Shown piece by piece: positions 9,059 to 17,599 of a stretch of 64,000 nucleotides of DNA. The notes below the pieces were generated by a model. The model was not told the DNA's origin. It worked only from the letters and a program-made list of their open reading frames with translations, and searched no databases. Source of the DNA: an uncultured Lachnospiraceae bacterium. GTDB taxonomy: Bacteria; Bacillota; Clostridia; Lachnospirales; Lachnospiraceae. The DNA is taken from the NCBI GenBank assembly GCA_947570615.1, contig CANOVJ010000012.1, positions 1 through 64,000 of the forward strand, written 5' to 3'. Made by a program: the position numbers and the translations under genes. Numbering within the stretch: position 1 is the first letter of the stretch; every line of letters starts with the position of its first letter.

Positions 9059-9685
9059 TCAGCGGTTTGTAAAGAATTCGTGTCCTCCATGTTCAAAAAG
9101 CTTCTTAAGGGAGGTGTCAAACCATCTCATCTTCTCCGGATCCGCGCTTTTTCTGGAGACAAAGTAAAGCGCTCCCTCCGTACAGTCCTCTCCCTTCAGA
9201 ACCTTTTCCACTGCGTCGATGGTCTCCTGGCTGGCTTTCGCCCCCTGATAAGTACCGATCGCCACCGGTGAAAACTGATAGACACCGCCCTTGTGCTGCA
9301 TCACCACCTCCGTGACCGAATTGGGGAATCTTCGGCTGTCCACCCGGTTAAGCACCACACCCGCCACAAGCATCTTTCCCTTTTCATCCTCGTTCCCGGC
9401 CTCTGCCTGTACAATTTTCAGCAAAGCTTCATAGTCCGCCTGGGACAGGTCATACCTGTACTCCTTTTCGATAACGGCATAATCCACAATCCGCTGACCG
9501 GAGGCGGCCCTTCTGGGAATTCCGAAAACCCTGTCCACCTGTGGGACCTGACAGCTCTGTGATAAACTTGTCTTAAAGGCAGGCGTCGCAGAGAGCCTGG
9601 CCAGCTGTGTCTCCTTCACACACAGCCACCCGGTGACCAACATCATATTACACAGAAACAACTGCAAAATAAACTTCTTATACAT
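9059..9685 (-). CDS. Secreted cell wall hydrolase (SleB/Hydrolase_2 domain)
   Basis: The 208-residue protein has an N-terminal hydrophobic signal or anchor (about residues 3-20) and a C-terminal Hydrolase_2 domain from about residue 85. Its motif is VQAEAGNEDEKGKMLVAGVV, with the Glu expected to be catalytic in the SleB spore-cortex lytic transglycosylase family. Substrate is probably peptidoglycan, possibly spore cortex. There is no SleB-like peptidoglycan-binding repeat, as in CwlJ-type proteins. The start at 9685 has AAAGGA upstream; a TTG start at 9724 is possible but less likely. Confidence 0.82.
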   Translation of the reverse strand: MYKKFILQLFLCNMMLVTGWLCVKETQLARLSATPAFKTSLSQSCQVPQVDRVFGIPRRAASGQRIVDYAVIEKEYRYDLSQADYEALLKIVQAEAGNEDEKGKMLVAGVVLNRVDSRRFPNSVTEVVMQHKGGVYQFSPVAIGTYQGAKASQETIDAVEKVLKGEDCTEGALYFVSRKSADPEKMRWFDTSLKKLFEHGGHEFFTNR

Positions 9686-9975
9686 GCTCACAACACGTCC
9701 TTTCTTTACAGAAAAGTGGAACAATTTTGTAATAGTTCTTTAATATTTTATACAGTTACTGCCAGAAATATTTCTAAAATTTACATTTTGGGGGAATTTA
9801 TTTCATTATTTTATTTTTCTGGTAATCAGAAACGGTGAAATGATAGCGCTCTGTTCCGCGTTATGTTAGAATAAAAACACAGAAAAATTTTGATTATGAA
9901 TGAATCGGGGACAGGTTCAGACGCTCTCTCCCTTATACAAAGACGCAGGAAAACGAAGAAAAAGGAAAGGGAAAA

Positions 9976-10440
9976 ATGAAACCGGAATACAGAAAAGCAA
10001 CGCTCAGAGAGACAGAGCTGTTAACCGAGACAAGAATCGAAGTGCTCCGGGCCGCCAACCGTCTGTCCGTGGATACCGACATGAGTGAGGTTAAAAAGCG
10101 GTCTCTTGATTACTACCGCAGGGCCCTGCGCGACGGCTCGCATACCGCATATCTGGTCTTCGACGGGGAACGCTTTGTGGGGGCCGGCGGCGTCAGCTTT
10201 TTTCAGGTGATGCCCACATACCATAACCCGTCCGGATACAGGGCTTACATCATGAACATGTACACACACCCCGAATACCGCAGAAGGGGAATCGCCCTGC
10301 GGACGCTGGATCTGCTGGTTGAGGAAGCCAGAAGCAGGGGCATCACCTCCATCTCTCTGGAAGCAACGGACATGGGGCGTCCTCTGTATGAAAAATACGG
10401 GTTTGTGAAGATGGAGAACGAAATGGAGCTGCCGGGGTAA
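9976..10440 (+). CDS. GNAT family N-acetyltransferase
   Basis: The 154-residue protein has a complete GNAT fold. The acetyl-CoA pyrophosphate-binding motif A is MNMYTHPEYRRRGIALRTLD (about residues 94-113), followed by SLEATDMGRPLYEKYGFVKM. The N-terminal part resembles uncharacterised clostridial acetyltransferases, and the substrate cannot be told from sequence. AAGGAAAGGG precedes the ATG. It stands alone between divergent and convergent neighbours. Confidence 0.88.
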   Translation: MKPEYRKATLRETELLTETRIEVLRAANRLSVDTDMSEVKKRSLDYYRRALRDGSHTAYLVFDGERFVGAGGVSFFQVMPTYHNPSGYRAYIMNMYTHPEYRRRGIALRTLDLLVEEARSRGITSISLEATDMGRPLYEKYGFVKMENEMELPG

Positions 10441-10464
10441 GCGATTTGCGTTTCACTCCCCCGG

Positions 10465-10503
10465 CGTCTGTTTAACATAAGGATCATTCGCAGCGCATGT
10501 CAT
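10465..10503 (+). repeat. Dispersed 40-bp hairpin repeat, copy 2
   Basis: This copy shares TGTTTAACATAAGGA and TTCGC with the copies at 18981-19053 and ends in a short palindrome GGAT...ATCC. It sits in the 74-bp space between the convergent GNAT and GH25 genes. Confidence 0.6.
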
Positions 10504-10514
10504 CCCCTGCGGCC

Positions 10515-11645
10515 TCATCTGCGCGTATAATCCACAAAGCTGATCACATACGCCGTCTCATTCTGCACCCCGTTCACCTTCTGCCGCACGGCGTATTTCC
10601 ACATCCTGAACCGGTAAGGATAATCCGGGATGGGCGACTGGTCATTGAGCCACACGTCATATCTGGTGAGGATTTTTTCCGGCTCAAGCTCTCCAAGCAG
10701 CCAGTCTCCGGTTCCGTAGAGAATGGTCTCGTAGCCCTCCTTCGCCACGGCGGATAAAAAGGCGTCCGCAACCTCTGTCTTTTCCTTTTCGCCCAGAATC
10801 TCGATTCTGGATTCGTCGTTGACGATATATTCCATGTCGTAGGCCACCGGATAACTGATCTCATAAGGCCTGATATTGTTGATCACAAATTCCGCCTCCT
10901 CCTGGGCCTCCTTCTCAGTCACCGCCTGGGAAAAGAACAAAACGCCTACCTCCAGTCCCGCCTCCCGGGCTTTCGTGACGTTGGATTCGAACGTTTCATC
11001 CAGCGCAATAACGCCGCTCTCATACCCTCTGCTTCCCAGCCTGAGCATGACGAAATCCACCCCGCCGCTTTTCAGCGCCGCAAAATCCACATTGCCGCTC
11101 TCCTTCGAGAGCTCCACCCCCAGACGGGAGCTTTTTTCCCCGTCCTTATAATATTCCATCTTCCCCGCCGTGATCTTGATATTGGTAAAGTCGTAATCAT
11201 AGAGCGGAATCTTCCGGGAAATCTCCTGCCATACCTCCGTCCCGTCCTTAAGAGTCACCTTCACATGCTCCCCGTCCGCCGCAAGCTCCTCATCCGTAGG
11301 CTCGTGGGACGGCGTGGGAGTGGGCTCCGGGGTGGGGGTAGCCTCCACCAGGGGGGTGTCGTTCTGATACATATTCCAGAAATCCAGATCCTCCGACCGG
11401 AGCCTGTGCTCCTTGTAAAGGGTCTCGATATCCTCCTGTCCCTCGGCAAACTCCATCTCCGGCTCCGGCGTGGCTGTGGGGGTTGCCTGCGCAGTTCTGT
11501 TTCCGGTTCGATTTCGCCCCTTATGTCTGGTGTTGCTCATGAAAACCACCGCCAGAATCACCAATATCAGAACGGACACCACAACGATGGTATAAACCAC
11601 CGGTGTCCCCATCCCTCTCTCCTCGTGTTCATCCGGTAAACGCAT
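10515..11645 (-). CDS. Membrane-anchored GH25-like (lysozyme M1-type) protein
   Basis: The 376-residue protein has a transmembrane segment at about residues 16-37, a Thr/Pro/Glu-rich linker (TPTPEPTPTPSHEPT near 110) and a C-terminal GH25 domain. Recognisable elements are GVELSKESGNVDFAALK, VGVLFFSQA, the DXE pair in YPVAYDMEY, and VWLND...MWKYA. In most GH25 muramidases the first motif carries Asp (GIDVS type), and here that position is Glu. The DXE pair is intact, so activity is plausible but altered. A second in-frame ATG twelve codons in has a good GAGGAG site, so the start may be there. Confidence 0.8.
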   Translation of the reverse strand: MRLPDEHEERGMGTPVVYTIVVVSVLILVILAVVFMSNTRHKGRNRTGNRTAQATPTATPEPEMEFAEGQEDIETLYKEHRLRSEDLDFWNMYQNDTPLVEATPTPEPTPTPSHEPTDEELAADGEHVKVTLKDGTEVWQEISRKIPLYDYDFTNIKITAGKMEYYKDGEKSSRLGVELSKESGNVDFAALKSGGVDFVMLRLGSRGYESGVIALDETFESNVTKAREAGLEVGVLFFSQAVTEKEAQEEAEFVINNIRPYEISYPVAYDMEYIVNDESRIEILGEKEKTEVADAFLSAVAKEGYETILYGTGDWLLGELEPEKILTRYDVWLNDQSPIPDYPYRFRMWKYAVRQKVNGVQNETAYVISFVDYTRR

Positions 11646-11830
11646 AAAATTCCCCGCTTTCTCTTTTCTTTTCAGATATAAAACGCTATAATAACGGATG
11701 TGGCTGATGCTTTAACCGGCCGCGTCCTGCTGAATCTGTCTGCATTTGTGCAGACCACACTCTGTTTATTATACACGAAACCCCATTCTATTACAACCTG
11801 GAACCTGACTTACAAAAAGGAGCGTCCGCA

Positions 11831-12832
11831 ATGAACTCTGCCTTATTGTTCAGAAAAAGATTAATCGTCCTCCTGCTTCACTGCGTCCTCTGCGCTCCTT
11901 TCATGGCGGGATGCGCCGGTTCATCCGCCGCCGGCGCTTCCGCTCAGGCCACCGGGTTTTACTTTGACACTGTAATCTCCGTGCGTCTCTATGGGGAAAA
12001 CACCAGGGAGCTTACCCGAAAATGCATGTCCCTTGCGGCGGATTACGAGGCGCTTTTCAGCGCCACCTGCGAAGGGAGCGATATCTGGAACATCAATCAC
12101 AGCGGCGGCGCATGGGTAAGCGTTTCGGACGATACTCTGGCCCTGTTAAACGCCTCCCTTGCATTCGCAGAAATTTCAGACGGAGCAGTGGATCCCACCA
12201 TAGGCGGCCTCTCCGCCCTGTGGAATTTCGGCTCCGACAATGAGGGAATCGTTCCCTCCATGGAACAGATTGATGCGGAGCTCTCCCACATCGACTATCA
12301 TGCCATCGTGATCGATCAGAACCAGGTGAGACTCGCCGACCCGCAGGCCCGGATCGATCCCGGCTTTATCGCCAAGGGATTTATCGGGGATAAAATGAAG
12401 GAATATCTCCTCTCAGAGGGCGTGGAGAGCGGCCTTATCAACCTGGGAGGAAATGTAGTCACGCTGGGCGGCAGACCGGATCACACGCCCTTTCGCATCG
12501 GCATACGGGATCCCTTTGATCCGGACGGCTCTCCCATCCTCACCCTGGATTTGTCTGACAAAAGCGTGGTTTCCTCCGGGAATTATGAACGGTTCTTTGA
12601 AAAGGACGGGACCCTCTATCACCACATTTTATCCACCGAAACCGGATATCCCGTCCGCGGCTCTCTGGCCCAGGTCTCCATCGTCTGTCCCGATTCCACC
12701 CGCGCAGACGCCCTCTCCACCCTGTGCTTTGTCCTGGGAGAAGAAAAAGCCGTCTCCCTTCTGGAAGATTACCCGGATGTACAGGCAATCTTCGTGTCGG
12801 AAGACGGCAATATTTCTTATGTGAATTTTTAG
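11831..12832 (+). CDS. apbE: FAD:protein FMN transferase lipoprotein (ApbE)
   Basis: The 333-residue protein starts with a lipoprotein signal whose lipobox is MAGC, so it should sit on the outer face of the membrane. The ApbE core is present: YFDTVISVRLYG, SDGAVDPTIGGLSALWNFG, the Mg/FAD site IDPGFIAKGF, and NLGGNVVTLGG. ApbE enzymes transfer FMN from FAD onto a Thr of the S/T-G-A-T motif. Both RnfD and RnfG, encoded just beyond the convergent neighbour, carry such motifs and are likely targets. AAAGGAG precedes the ATG. It is convergent with the rnf operon, whose last gene ends 10 bases away. Confidence 0.93.
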   Translation: MNSALLFRKRLIVLLLHCVLCAPFMAGCAGSSAAGASAQATGFYFDTVISVRLYGENTRELTRKCMSLAADYEALFSATCEGSDIWNINHSGGAWVSVSDDTLALLNASLAFAEISDGAVDPTIGGLSALWNFGSDNEGIVPSMEQIDAELSHIDYHAIVIDQNQVRLADPQARIDPGFIAKGFIGDKMKEYLLSEGVESGLINLGGNVVTLGGRPDHTPFRIGIRDPFDPDGSPILTLDLSDKSVVSSGNYERFFEKDGTLYHHILSTETGYPVRGSLAQVSIVCPDSTRADALSTLCFVLGEEKAVSLLEDYPDVQAIFVSEDGNISYVNF

Positions 12833-12842
12833 AATGCTTCTC

Positions 12843-13886
12843 TCACCCCACGCTCACATTTCCTGCGAGCACATTCCTGTAATCCTCCAGGTTTTTCTCC
12901 AGCAGGGCAGGCGTATCCAGTCCGTAAGGACATTTGCTCTTACACTGATTGCAGTGCAGACAGTCCTCGATCTTCTTCATCCGTTCCTGCCACTCCTCCC
13001 CCAGCCATCCGGCGGAGGGTGACCTGCGAAGGAGCAGACTCATCCTGGCGCAGTTATTGATCACGATCCCTGCCGGACAGGGCATACAGTAGCCGCATCC
13101 CCGGCAGAACTCTCCCGAGAGCTCCGCTCTGTCCTTTTCGATGATTTCCCTGATCTTTGAAGACATAACGGGCGGCTTCCCGATATAGGACAAAAACTCG
13201 TCCAGCTCCGATTCCCGCTGCACGCCCCAGATGGGCAGTACATTCTCAAATTGCGCCGCATGGGCATAAGCCGCCGCGGAATTGGTGATCAGCCCTCCCG
13301 AGAGCGCCTTCATGGCGATAAAACCCATATCCGCCTTCTGACAGGCTCTCACCAGCTCCTCGTCCTTTTCTGTGGAAAGATAGCTGAAGGGGAACTGGAG
13401 GGTTTCATACAGTCCGCTTTCGATGGCCTCCATCGCAATTCCAAGCCGGTGGTTGGTGATTCCAATGTGGCGGATCTTTCCCGCCTTTCTGGCCGCAAGC
13501 GCCGCCTCATAGAGCCCGCTTCCATCCCCGGGTCTGGGACAGAAGGAAGGGTTATGGAACTGATAAATATCGATATAATCCGTTCGCAGCAGAGAAAGGC
13601 TCTTCTCCAGATCCTTTTCCAGATCCTGTCCGGTTTTCGCCCCCGACTTGGTGGCGATAAAGAGCTTTTCACGGATCCCCTCAAAGGCCGCACCCAGCTT
13701 CTCCTCGCTGTCGCTGTAGGCCCTTGCGGTATCAAAAAAACGGATTCCTCCATCGAACGCCTTCTGAAGCAGTCTGACCGCCTCCTTTTTGCCGACCCTC
13801 TGCACCGGCAGAGCGCCGAATCCGTTTTTATTCACAACAATCTCTGTCCTGCCCAGCCTTACCTGCGCATTATTCTCTCCTGTCAT
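12843..13886 (-). CDS. Aldo/keto reductase with C-terminal 4Fe-4S domain
   Basis: The 347-residue protein combines an aldo-keto reductase barrel (residues 1-270) with a C-terminal ferredoxin-like segment. GGIRFFDTARAYSDSEE carries catalytic-type Asp and Tyr, TKSG the Lys, and QFHNP the His. The C-terminal motifs are CRGCGYCMPCPAG and CLHCNQCKSKCPYG. This architecture is common in anaerobic Clostridia; substrates are mostly unknown and electron supply is probably via ferredoxin. It starts 12 bases after rnfB, so it is most likely the last gene of the rnf operon. Confidence 0.88.
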   Translation of the reverse strand: MTGENNAQVRLGRTEIVVNKNGFGALPVQRVGKKEAVRLLQKAFDGGIRFFDTARAYSDSEEKLGAAFEGIREKLFIATKSGAKTGQDLEKDLEKSLSLLRTDYIDIYQFHNPSFCPRPGDGSGLYEAALAARKAGKIRHIGITNHRLGIAMEAIESGLYETLQFPFSYLSTEKDEELVRACQKADMGFIAMKALSGGLITNSAAAYAHAAQFENVLPIWGVQRESELDEFLSYIGKPPVMSSKIREIIEKDRAELSGEFCRGCGYCMPCPAGIVINNCARMSLLLRRSPSAGWLGEEWQERMKKIEDCLHCNQCKSKCPYGLDTPALLEKNLEDYRNVLAGNVSVG

Positions 13887-13898
13887 ATAGTCCCCTTT

Positions 13899-14696
13899 CT
13901 AATGCCTTACAATCGACTTCCTCGGACACTTATCTGCGCATGCGCCGCACCCCTCGCACTTATCCTGATCGATGGTGGCGTTGAAATCCGCAACGGTCAC
14001 CGCATCTGCAGGACAGTTCTTCTTACAGAGCTGGCACCCGATACAGCCAACGGTGCAGTCCTTCATCACCACAGGCCCCCTGTCCTTTGAGCTGCAGGCC
14101 ACCACATATTTCGCGTCATAGGGAATCAGGGAGATCAGATGCTTGGGGCAGACCTCCACGCACTTTCCGCAGGCCTTACACCGCTCCTTATCCACCACCG
14201 CCACGCCGTTCACCACATGGATGGCGTCAAAAGGGCAGACAGCTACACAGCTCCCGAATCCCAGACAACCATAGTTACAGCTCTTCGCTCCGCCGTTTGG
14301 CACAAAGGAGAGCATCCGGCAGTCCTCAATCCCGTGATAGTCATAATCCAGAGTGGTCTTATCACAGTCCCCCTGGCACTGCACGAAAGCGGTCATTCTC
14401 ACTGTCTCCCCGGCTTCCACCCCGCAAATCCCGGCGATCACCTTTCCCACCGGTTCCCCGCCCACAGGACAGGCATTTACCGCAGCCTCCCCCCTGGCGA
14501 TGGCCGCCGCCAGGCCGCTGCATCCCGGAAAGCCGCAGCCTCCGCAGTTATTGCCAGGAAGAGCCGCCAGAATCGCCTCCTCCTTTTCATCCACCTGCAC
14601 CTTAAAGCAGATGGATGCAATTCCAAGAAAAACTCCGATAAACAGCCCCACGCCGCCGACCACGGCCACGGAGAGCAGAACTCCTGTCATTTCCAT
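13899..14696 (-). CDS. rnfB: Rnf complex subunit RnfB
   Basis: The 265-residue iron-sulfur subunit receives electrons from reduced ferredoxin. It has an N-terminal membrane anchor (residues 6-30), the CGGCGFPGC cluster motif near residue 51, and several ferredoxin-type clusters (CVAVCP, CKACGKCVEVCP, CIGCQLCKKNCP, CEGCGACADKCP). The GGAGG box lies seven bases before the ATG. It follows rnfA by 11 bases, giving the usual clostridial order C-D-G-E-A-B. Confidence 0.97.
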   Translation of the reverse strand: MEMTGVLLSVAVVGGVGLFIGVFLGIASICFKVQVDEKEEAILAALPGNNCGGCGFPGCSGLAAAIARGEAAVNACPVGGEPVGKVIAGICGVEAGETVRMTAFVQCQGDCDKTTLDYDYHGIEDCRMLSFVPNGGAKSCNYGCLGFGSCVAVCPFDAIHVVNGVAVVDKERCKACGKCVEVCPKHLISLIPYDAKYVVACSSKDRGPVVMKDCTVGCIGCQLCKKNCPADAVTVADFNATIDQDKCEGCGACADKCPRKSIVRH

Positions 14697-14707
14697 CTCC
14701 TCACCTC

Positions 14708-15286
14708 CTACAAAAGTCCTGAAAATCCGCAGAAGGCAATGGCCATAAGCCCTGCGGTCACCAGCACGATGGGCATCCCCTTAAAGGATTCCGGAATATC
14801 ATTGTATGCCATTTTCTCCCTGATCCCGGCCAGGATGATAATGGAAATGGTAAAGCCCACAGCCGTGGCAAAGCCGTTGACAATGCCTGTCAGGATCCCG
14901 TAATTTTTCTGTACGTTGGTGAGCGCCACCCCCAGCACCGCGCAGTTGGTGGTGATCAGAGGAAGATAAACCCCCAGCGCCTGATAGAGGGATTTCATAA
15001 ACTTCTTTAAGAACATCTCCACAAACTGCACCAGCGCCGCGATCACCAGAATGAACACGATGGTCTGTAAATAAGTCAGATCAAAGGGTGCCAGGATAAA
15101 CCGGTAAATGGCCCCCGCCACCGCGGAAGCGAGCGTGATCACGAAGATAACCGCCGTTCCCATTCCCGCCGCCGTCTGTGTCTTTTTGGACACGCCCAGG
15201 AAGGGACACAGCCCCAGAAACTGGCTTAAAACCACGTTGCTTACCAGGGAAGATGAAATGAGTATGATCAGTAAATCCTTAACCAT
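14708..15286 (-). CDS. rnfA: Rnf complex subunit RnfA
   Basis: The 192-residue integral membrane subunit has about six transmembrane helices. VVLSQFLGLCPFLGVSKK and the second inverted half with TNCAVLGVAL each supply Cys residues thought to hold the intramembrane iron-sulfur centre between RnfA and RnfE. Its start overlaps the rnfE stop by eight bases, and an AAGGAGG site lies inside rnfE. Confidence 0.97.
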   Translation of the reverse strand: MVKDLLIILISSSLVSNVVLSQFLGLCPFLGVSKKTQTAAGMGTAVIFVITLASAVAGAIYRFILAPFDLTYLQTIVFILVIAALVQFVEMFLKKFMKSLYQALGVYLPLITTNCAVLGVALTNVQKNYGILTGIVNGFATAVGFTISIIILAGIREKMAYNDIPESFKGMPIVLVTAGLMAIAFCGFSGLL

Positions 15287-16007
15287 TGCGCGCCTCCTTC
15301 TCGCTTACGGATTCCGGCACAAGCCGTCTGCTGCATCCCGATTCGCCGCAGCCTGCGCAGTCCATGTTGCAGCCGGACTGTATTTTCGACATGTCCTTCC
15401 CCCTGCGCTCTCCGGCAAGCTTCACCTTATTCTGTATGGCGGTCAGAGCCGCCAGAACAAAGAACGCTCCCGGCGCAAGGATGAAGATACTGCAGGGCAC
15501 ATAGCTTTGGGGCATCACGCGAAACCCGAAAACCTCACCCGCTCCGAACAGCTCGCGCACGGCCCCGATGACGGTCAGGGCCAGAGTAAAGCCCAGTCCC
15601 ATACCGATCCCGTCGAAAAGGGAGGATATCACTCCGTTTTTGGACGCATAAGCCTCCGCGCGGCCCAGAATGATACAGTTCACCACGATCAGAGGGATAT
15701 AAAGTCCCAGCGCCCCATAGAGAAACGGGATAAACGCTTTGAGAAGAAGCTCCACCACCGTGACAAAGGACGCTATGATCACGATAAAGGCGGGAATCCG
15801 CACCTTATCCGGGATAATTTTGCGAAGAAGAGAGATAAACATATTACTCAGCGCAAGCACCACCATGGTGGTCAGGCCCATGCCGAGACCGTTTATGGCT
15901 GATGTGGTGACGGCCAGCGTGGGACACATGCCCAGCATCAGCACAAAAGTCGGGTTTTCCTTTACCAGTCCGTTAACCAGCCGTTCCGCCGGGCTATTTT
16001 GCTTCAT
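15279..16007 (-). CDS. rnfE: Rnf complex subunit RnfE with Cys-rich C-terminal tail
   Basis: The 242-residue RnfA-like membrane subunit has the expected NPTFVLMLGMCPTLAVTT and VNCIILGRAEAYA motifs. It carries a cytoplasmic C-terminal extension with four cysteines at residues 213, 217, 220 and 225 (CX3CX2CX4C), not found in classical RnfE. This spacing could bind metal or an iron-sulfur cluster. I chose ATG at 16007 because AGGAGG is eight bases upstream; a GTG two codons earlier is too close to that site. The gene overlaps rnfG and rnfA. Confidence 0.95.
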   Translation of the reverse strand: MKQNSPAERLVNGLVKENPTFVLMLGMCPTLAVTTSAINGLGMGLTTMVVLALSNMFISLLRKIIPDKVRIPAFIVIIASFVTVVELLLKAFIPFLYGALGLYIPLIVVNCIILGRAEAYASKNGVISSLFDGIGMGLGFTLALTVIGAVRELFGAGEVFGFRVMPQSYVPCSIFILAPGAFFVLAALTAIQNKVKLAGERRGKDMSKIQSGCNMDCAGCGESGCSRRLVPESVSEKEARNG

Positions 16008-16617
16008 TGTCACCGCCTCCTAACTGTGTCTGAAAATAGGTAAGGCCTCCATTGACTGCCGTAGTTAAGGCCTTTGTGGTGATTGTGGCGCCGCTGATGG
16101 CGTCGATCTGATCCTCTGAGACCGCTCCCGTCTTCGTATAGGTGAATACCGGAACGTTCTTCTCTGCGAACTGAGGCTTTAATACCTCCTCCGCCTTCAT
16201 GCCAAGTCCCGCCGTCTCCGATATGTCCAGGATCGAAATGCCGTTCAGGGTTCCGTCATTGGCGATTCCCATGGTAAAGGTGATATCACCGCCGTATCCC
16301 TCATGGGAGGTCACCGTGAGCACATATCCCAGGAGCGTCCCGTCCTTATCCAGCGCCCGCAGAACATGGTCGATGGAAACGCCGTCGAAACCTCCTTCCA
16401 CCCAGAGCGCATCCTGCGCCAGATTCTGTGTCTGCGCGTTTTCCTCCGGCTCAAACGAAAGCGCACAGGGAAATACCTCCGAGTACGCCTCCCTGGCGGC
16501 CTTTTCCTCCGCAAGGGCTATGGGCTCCTTTGTGATCTGAAATACAAATCCCAGGATCAGACCGGAGAACAGGGTGATTATCAGAAGGATTGCCGCATCC
16601 TTTATCAGATTTTTCAT
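15994..16617 (-). CDS. rnfG: Rnf complex subunit RnfG (covalent FMN)
   Basis: The 207-residue protein has an N-terminal transmembrane helix (about 9-28) and an extracytoplasmic FMN-binding domain. The FMN-attachment motif AISGATITTKAL near residue 180 holds the Thr expected to be modified by ApbE. GYGGDITFTMGI and DISETAGLGMKA are typical of the family. Its ATG overlaps the rnfD stop by four bases. Confidence 0.96.
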   Translation of the reverse strand: MKNLIKDAAILLIITLFSGLILGFVFQITKEPIALAEEKAAREAYSEVFPCALSFEPEENAQTQNLAQDALWVEGGFDGVSIDHVLRALDKDGTLLGYVLTVTSHEGYGGDITFTMGIANDGTLNGISILDISETAGLGMKAEEVLKPQFAEKNVPVFTYTKTGAVSEDQIDAISGATITTKALTTAVNGGLTYFQTQLGGGDNEAK

Positions 16618-17546
16618 GCTTTCTCTCCTCCCTTCCCAAAGGGTCTGGGCATGGTCGCCTTTTCGATCAGAGGAACCAGCAGATTACCCAGAATGATGGC
16701 ATAGGAAACGCCCTCCGCGGAAGGCCCGAACAGACGGAAAATTCCCGTCAGAATGCCGAGAATCACGCCGTATACGTACTGTCCCTTTTTCGTCACAGGC
16801 CGGGTCACATAATCGGTGGCCATAAAGAAGGCTCCCAGCATCAGTCCGCCTCCGGCCAGATGCGCGCTGAGAAAGACCGGGTCAAACCCGTGTCCCCCAA
16901 ACAGAATCAGAAAGACTGCGAATGCAACCAGATAACTTCCTGAAATTTTCAGATCGATGATCCCTAAAAGGATCAGGAAGCACGCGCCGATGACGATGGC
17001 GATCATGGAGGTCTCGCCGATGGTGCCGCCGGTCTTTCCGATCACCATATTCAGAAGGTTCACGCTCTCCCCCGCCTTAAGGCTGGCAAGAGGAGTCGCT
17101 CCCGTGTAAGCGTCGCAGTCAAAATTACACATGATGGAGGTGTAGGAGATCAGGAGAAAACACCTGGCTCCCAGCGCCGGATTCATAAAGTTCTGTCCCA
17201 GCCCCCCGAAAAGCATCTTCACCACTAAAATGGCGAAAACGCCGCCGATTACCCCGATCCACCAGGGCGCGGAGGAGGGAAGATTTAAAGCCAGCAGAAG
17301 TCCTGTCACCACCGCCGAGAAATCGCCGACGGTCACCTTTTTGTGCATGGCCAGTTCATAGAGATATTCCGTAAGAACGGTGGTCGCCACCGTGATCAGT
17401 ATCAGAATAAGCGCATCCAGCCCGAAATTATAGATTCCAAAGCCGGCCGCAGGAAGCAGCGCGATCACCACCGCCAGCATGATATTACTGGTGGTGACTC
17501 TGGATCTGATATGGGGATTGGATGAGACCTTCATCAAATCGCTCAT
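16614..17546 (-). CDS. rnfD: Rnf complex subunit RnfD (covalent FMN, ion channel)
   Basis: The 310-residue polytopic subunit belongs to the NqrB/RnfD family. The covalent FMN motif is YTGATPLASL near residue 153, and FGGLGQNFMNPALGAR and FFMATDYVTRPVT are conserved. It is the main ion-translocating candidate of the complex. GGAGG precedes the ATG, and it follows rnfC after 53 bases. Confidence 0.97.
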   Translation of the reverse strand: MSDLMKVSSNPHIRSRVTTSNIMLAVVIALLPAAGFGIYNFGLDALILILITVATTVLTEYLYELAMHKKVTVGDFSAVVTGLLLALNLPSSAPWWIGVIGGVFAILVVKMLFGGLGQNFMNPALGARCFLLISYTSIMCNFDCDAYTGATPLASLKAGESVNLLNMVIGKTGGTIGETSMIAIVIGACFLILLGIIDLKISGSYLVAFAVFLILFGGHGFDPVFLSAHLAGGGLMLGAFFMATDYVTRPVTKKGQYVYGVILGILTGIFRLFGPSAEGVSYAIILGNLLVPLIEKATMPRPFGKGGEKA

Positions 17547-17599
17547 TATTATGTATTCCTCCTGTATTAAAGTTCCGCGGCACCCCTGCAGCGGCTAAA

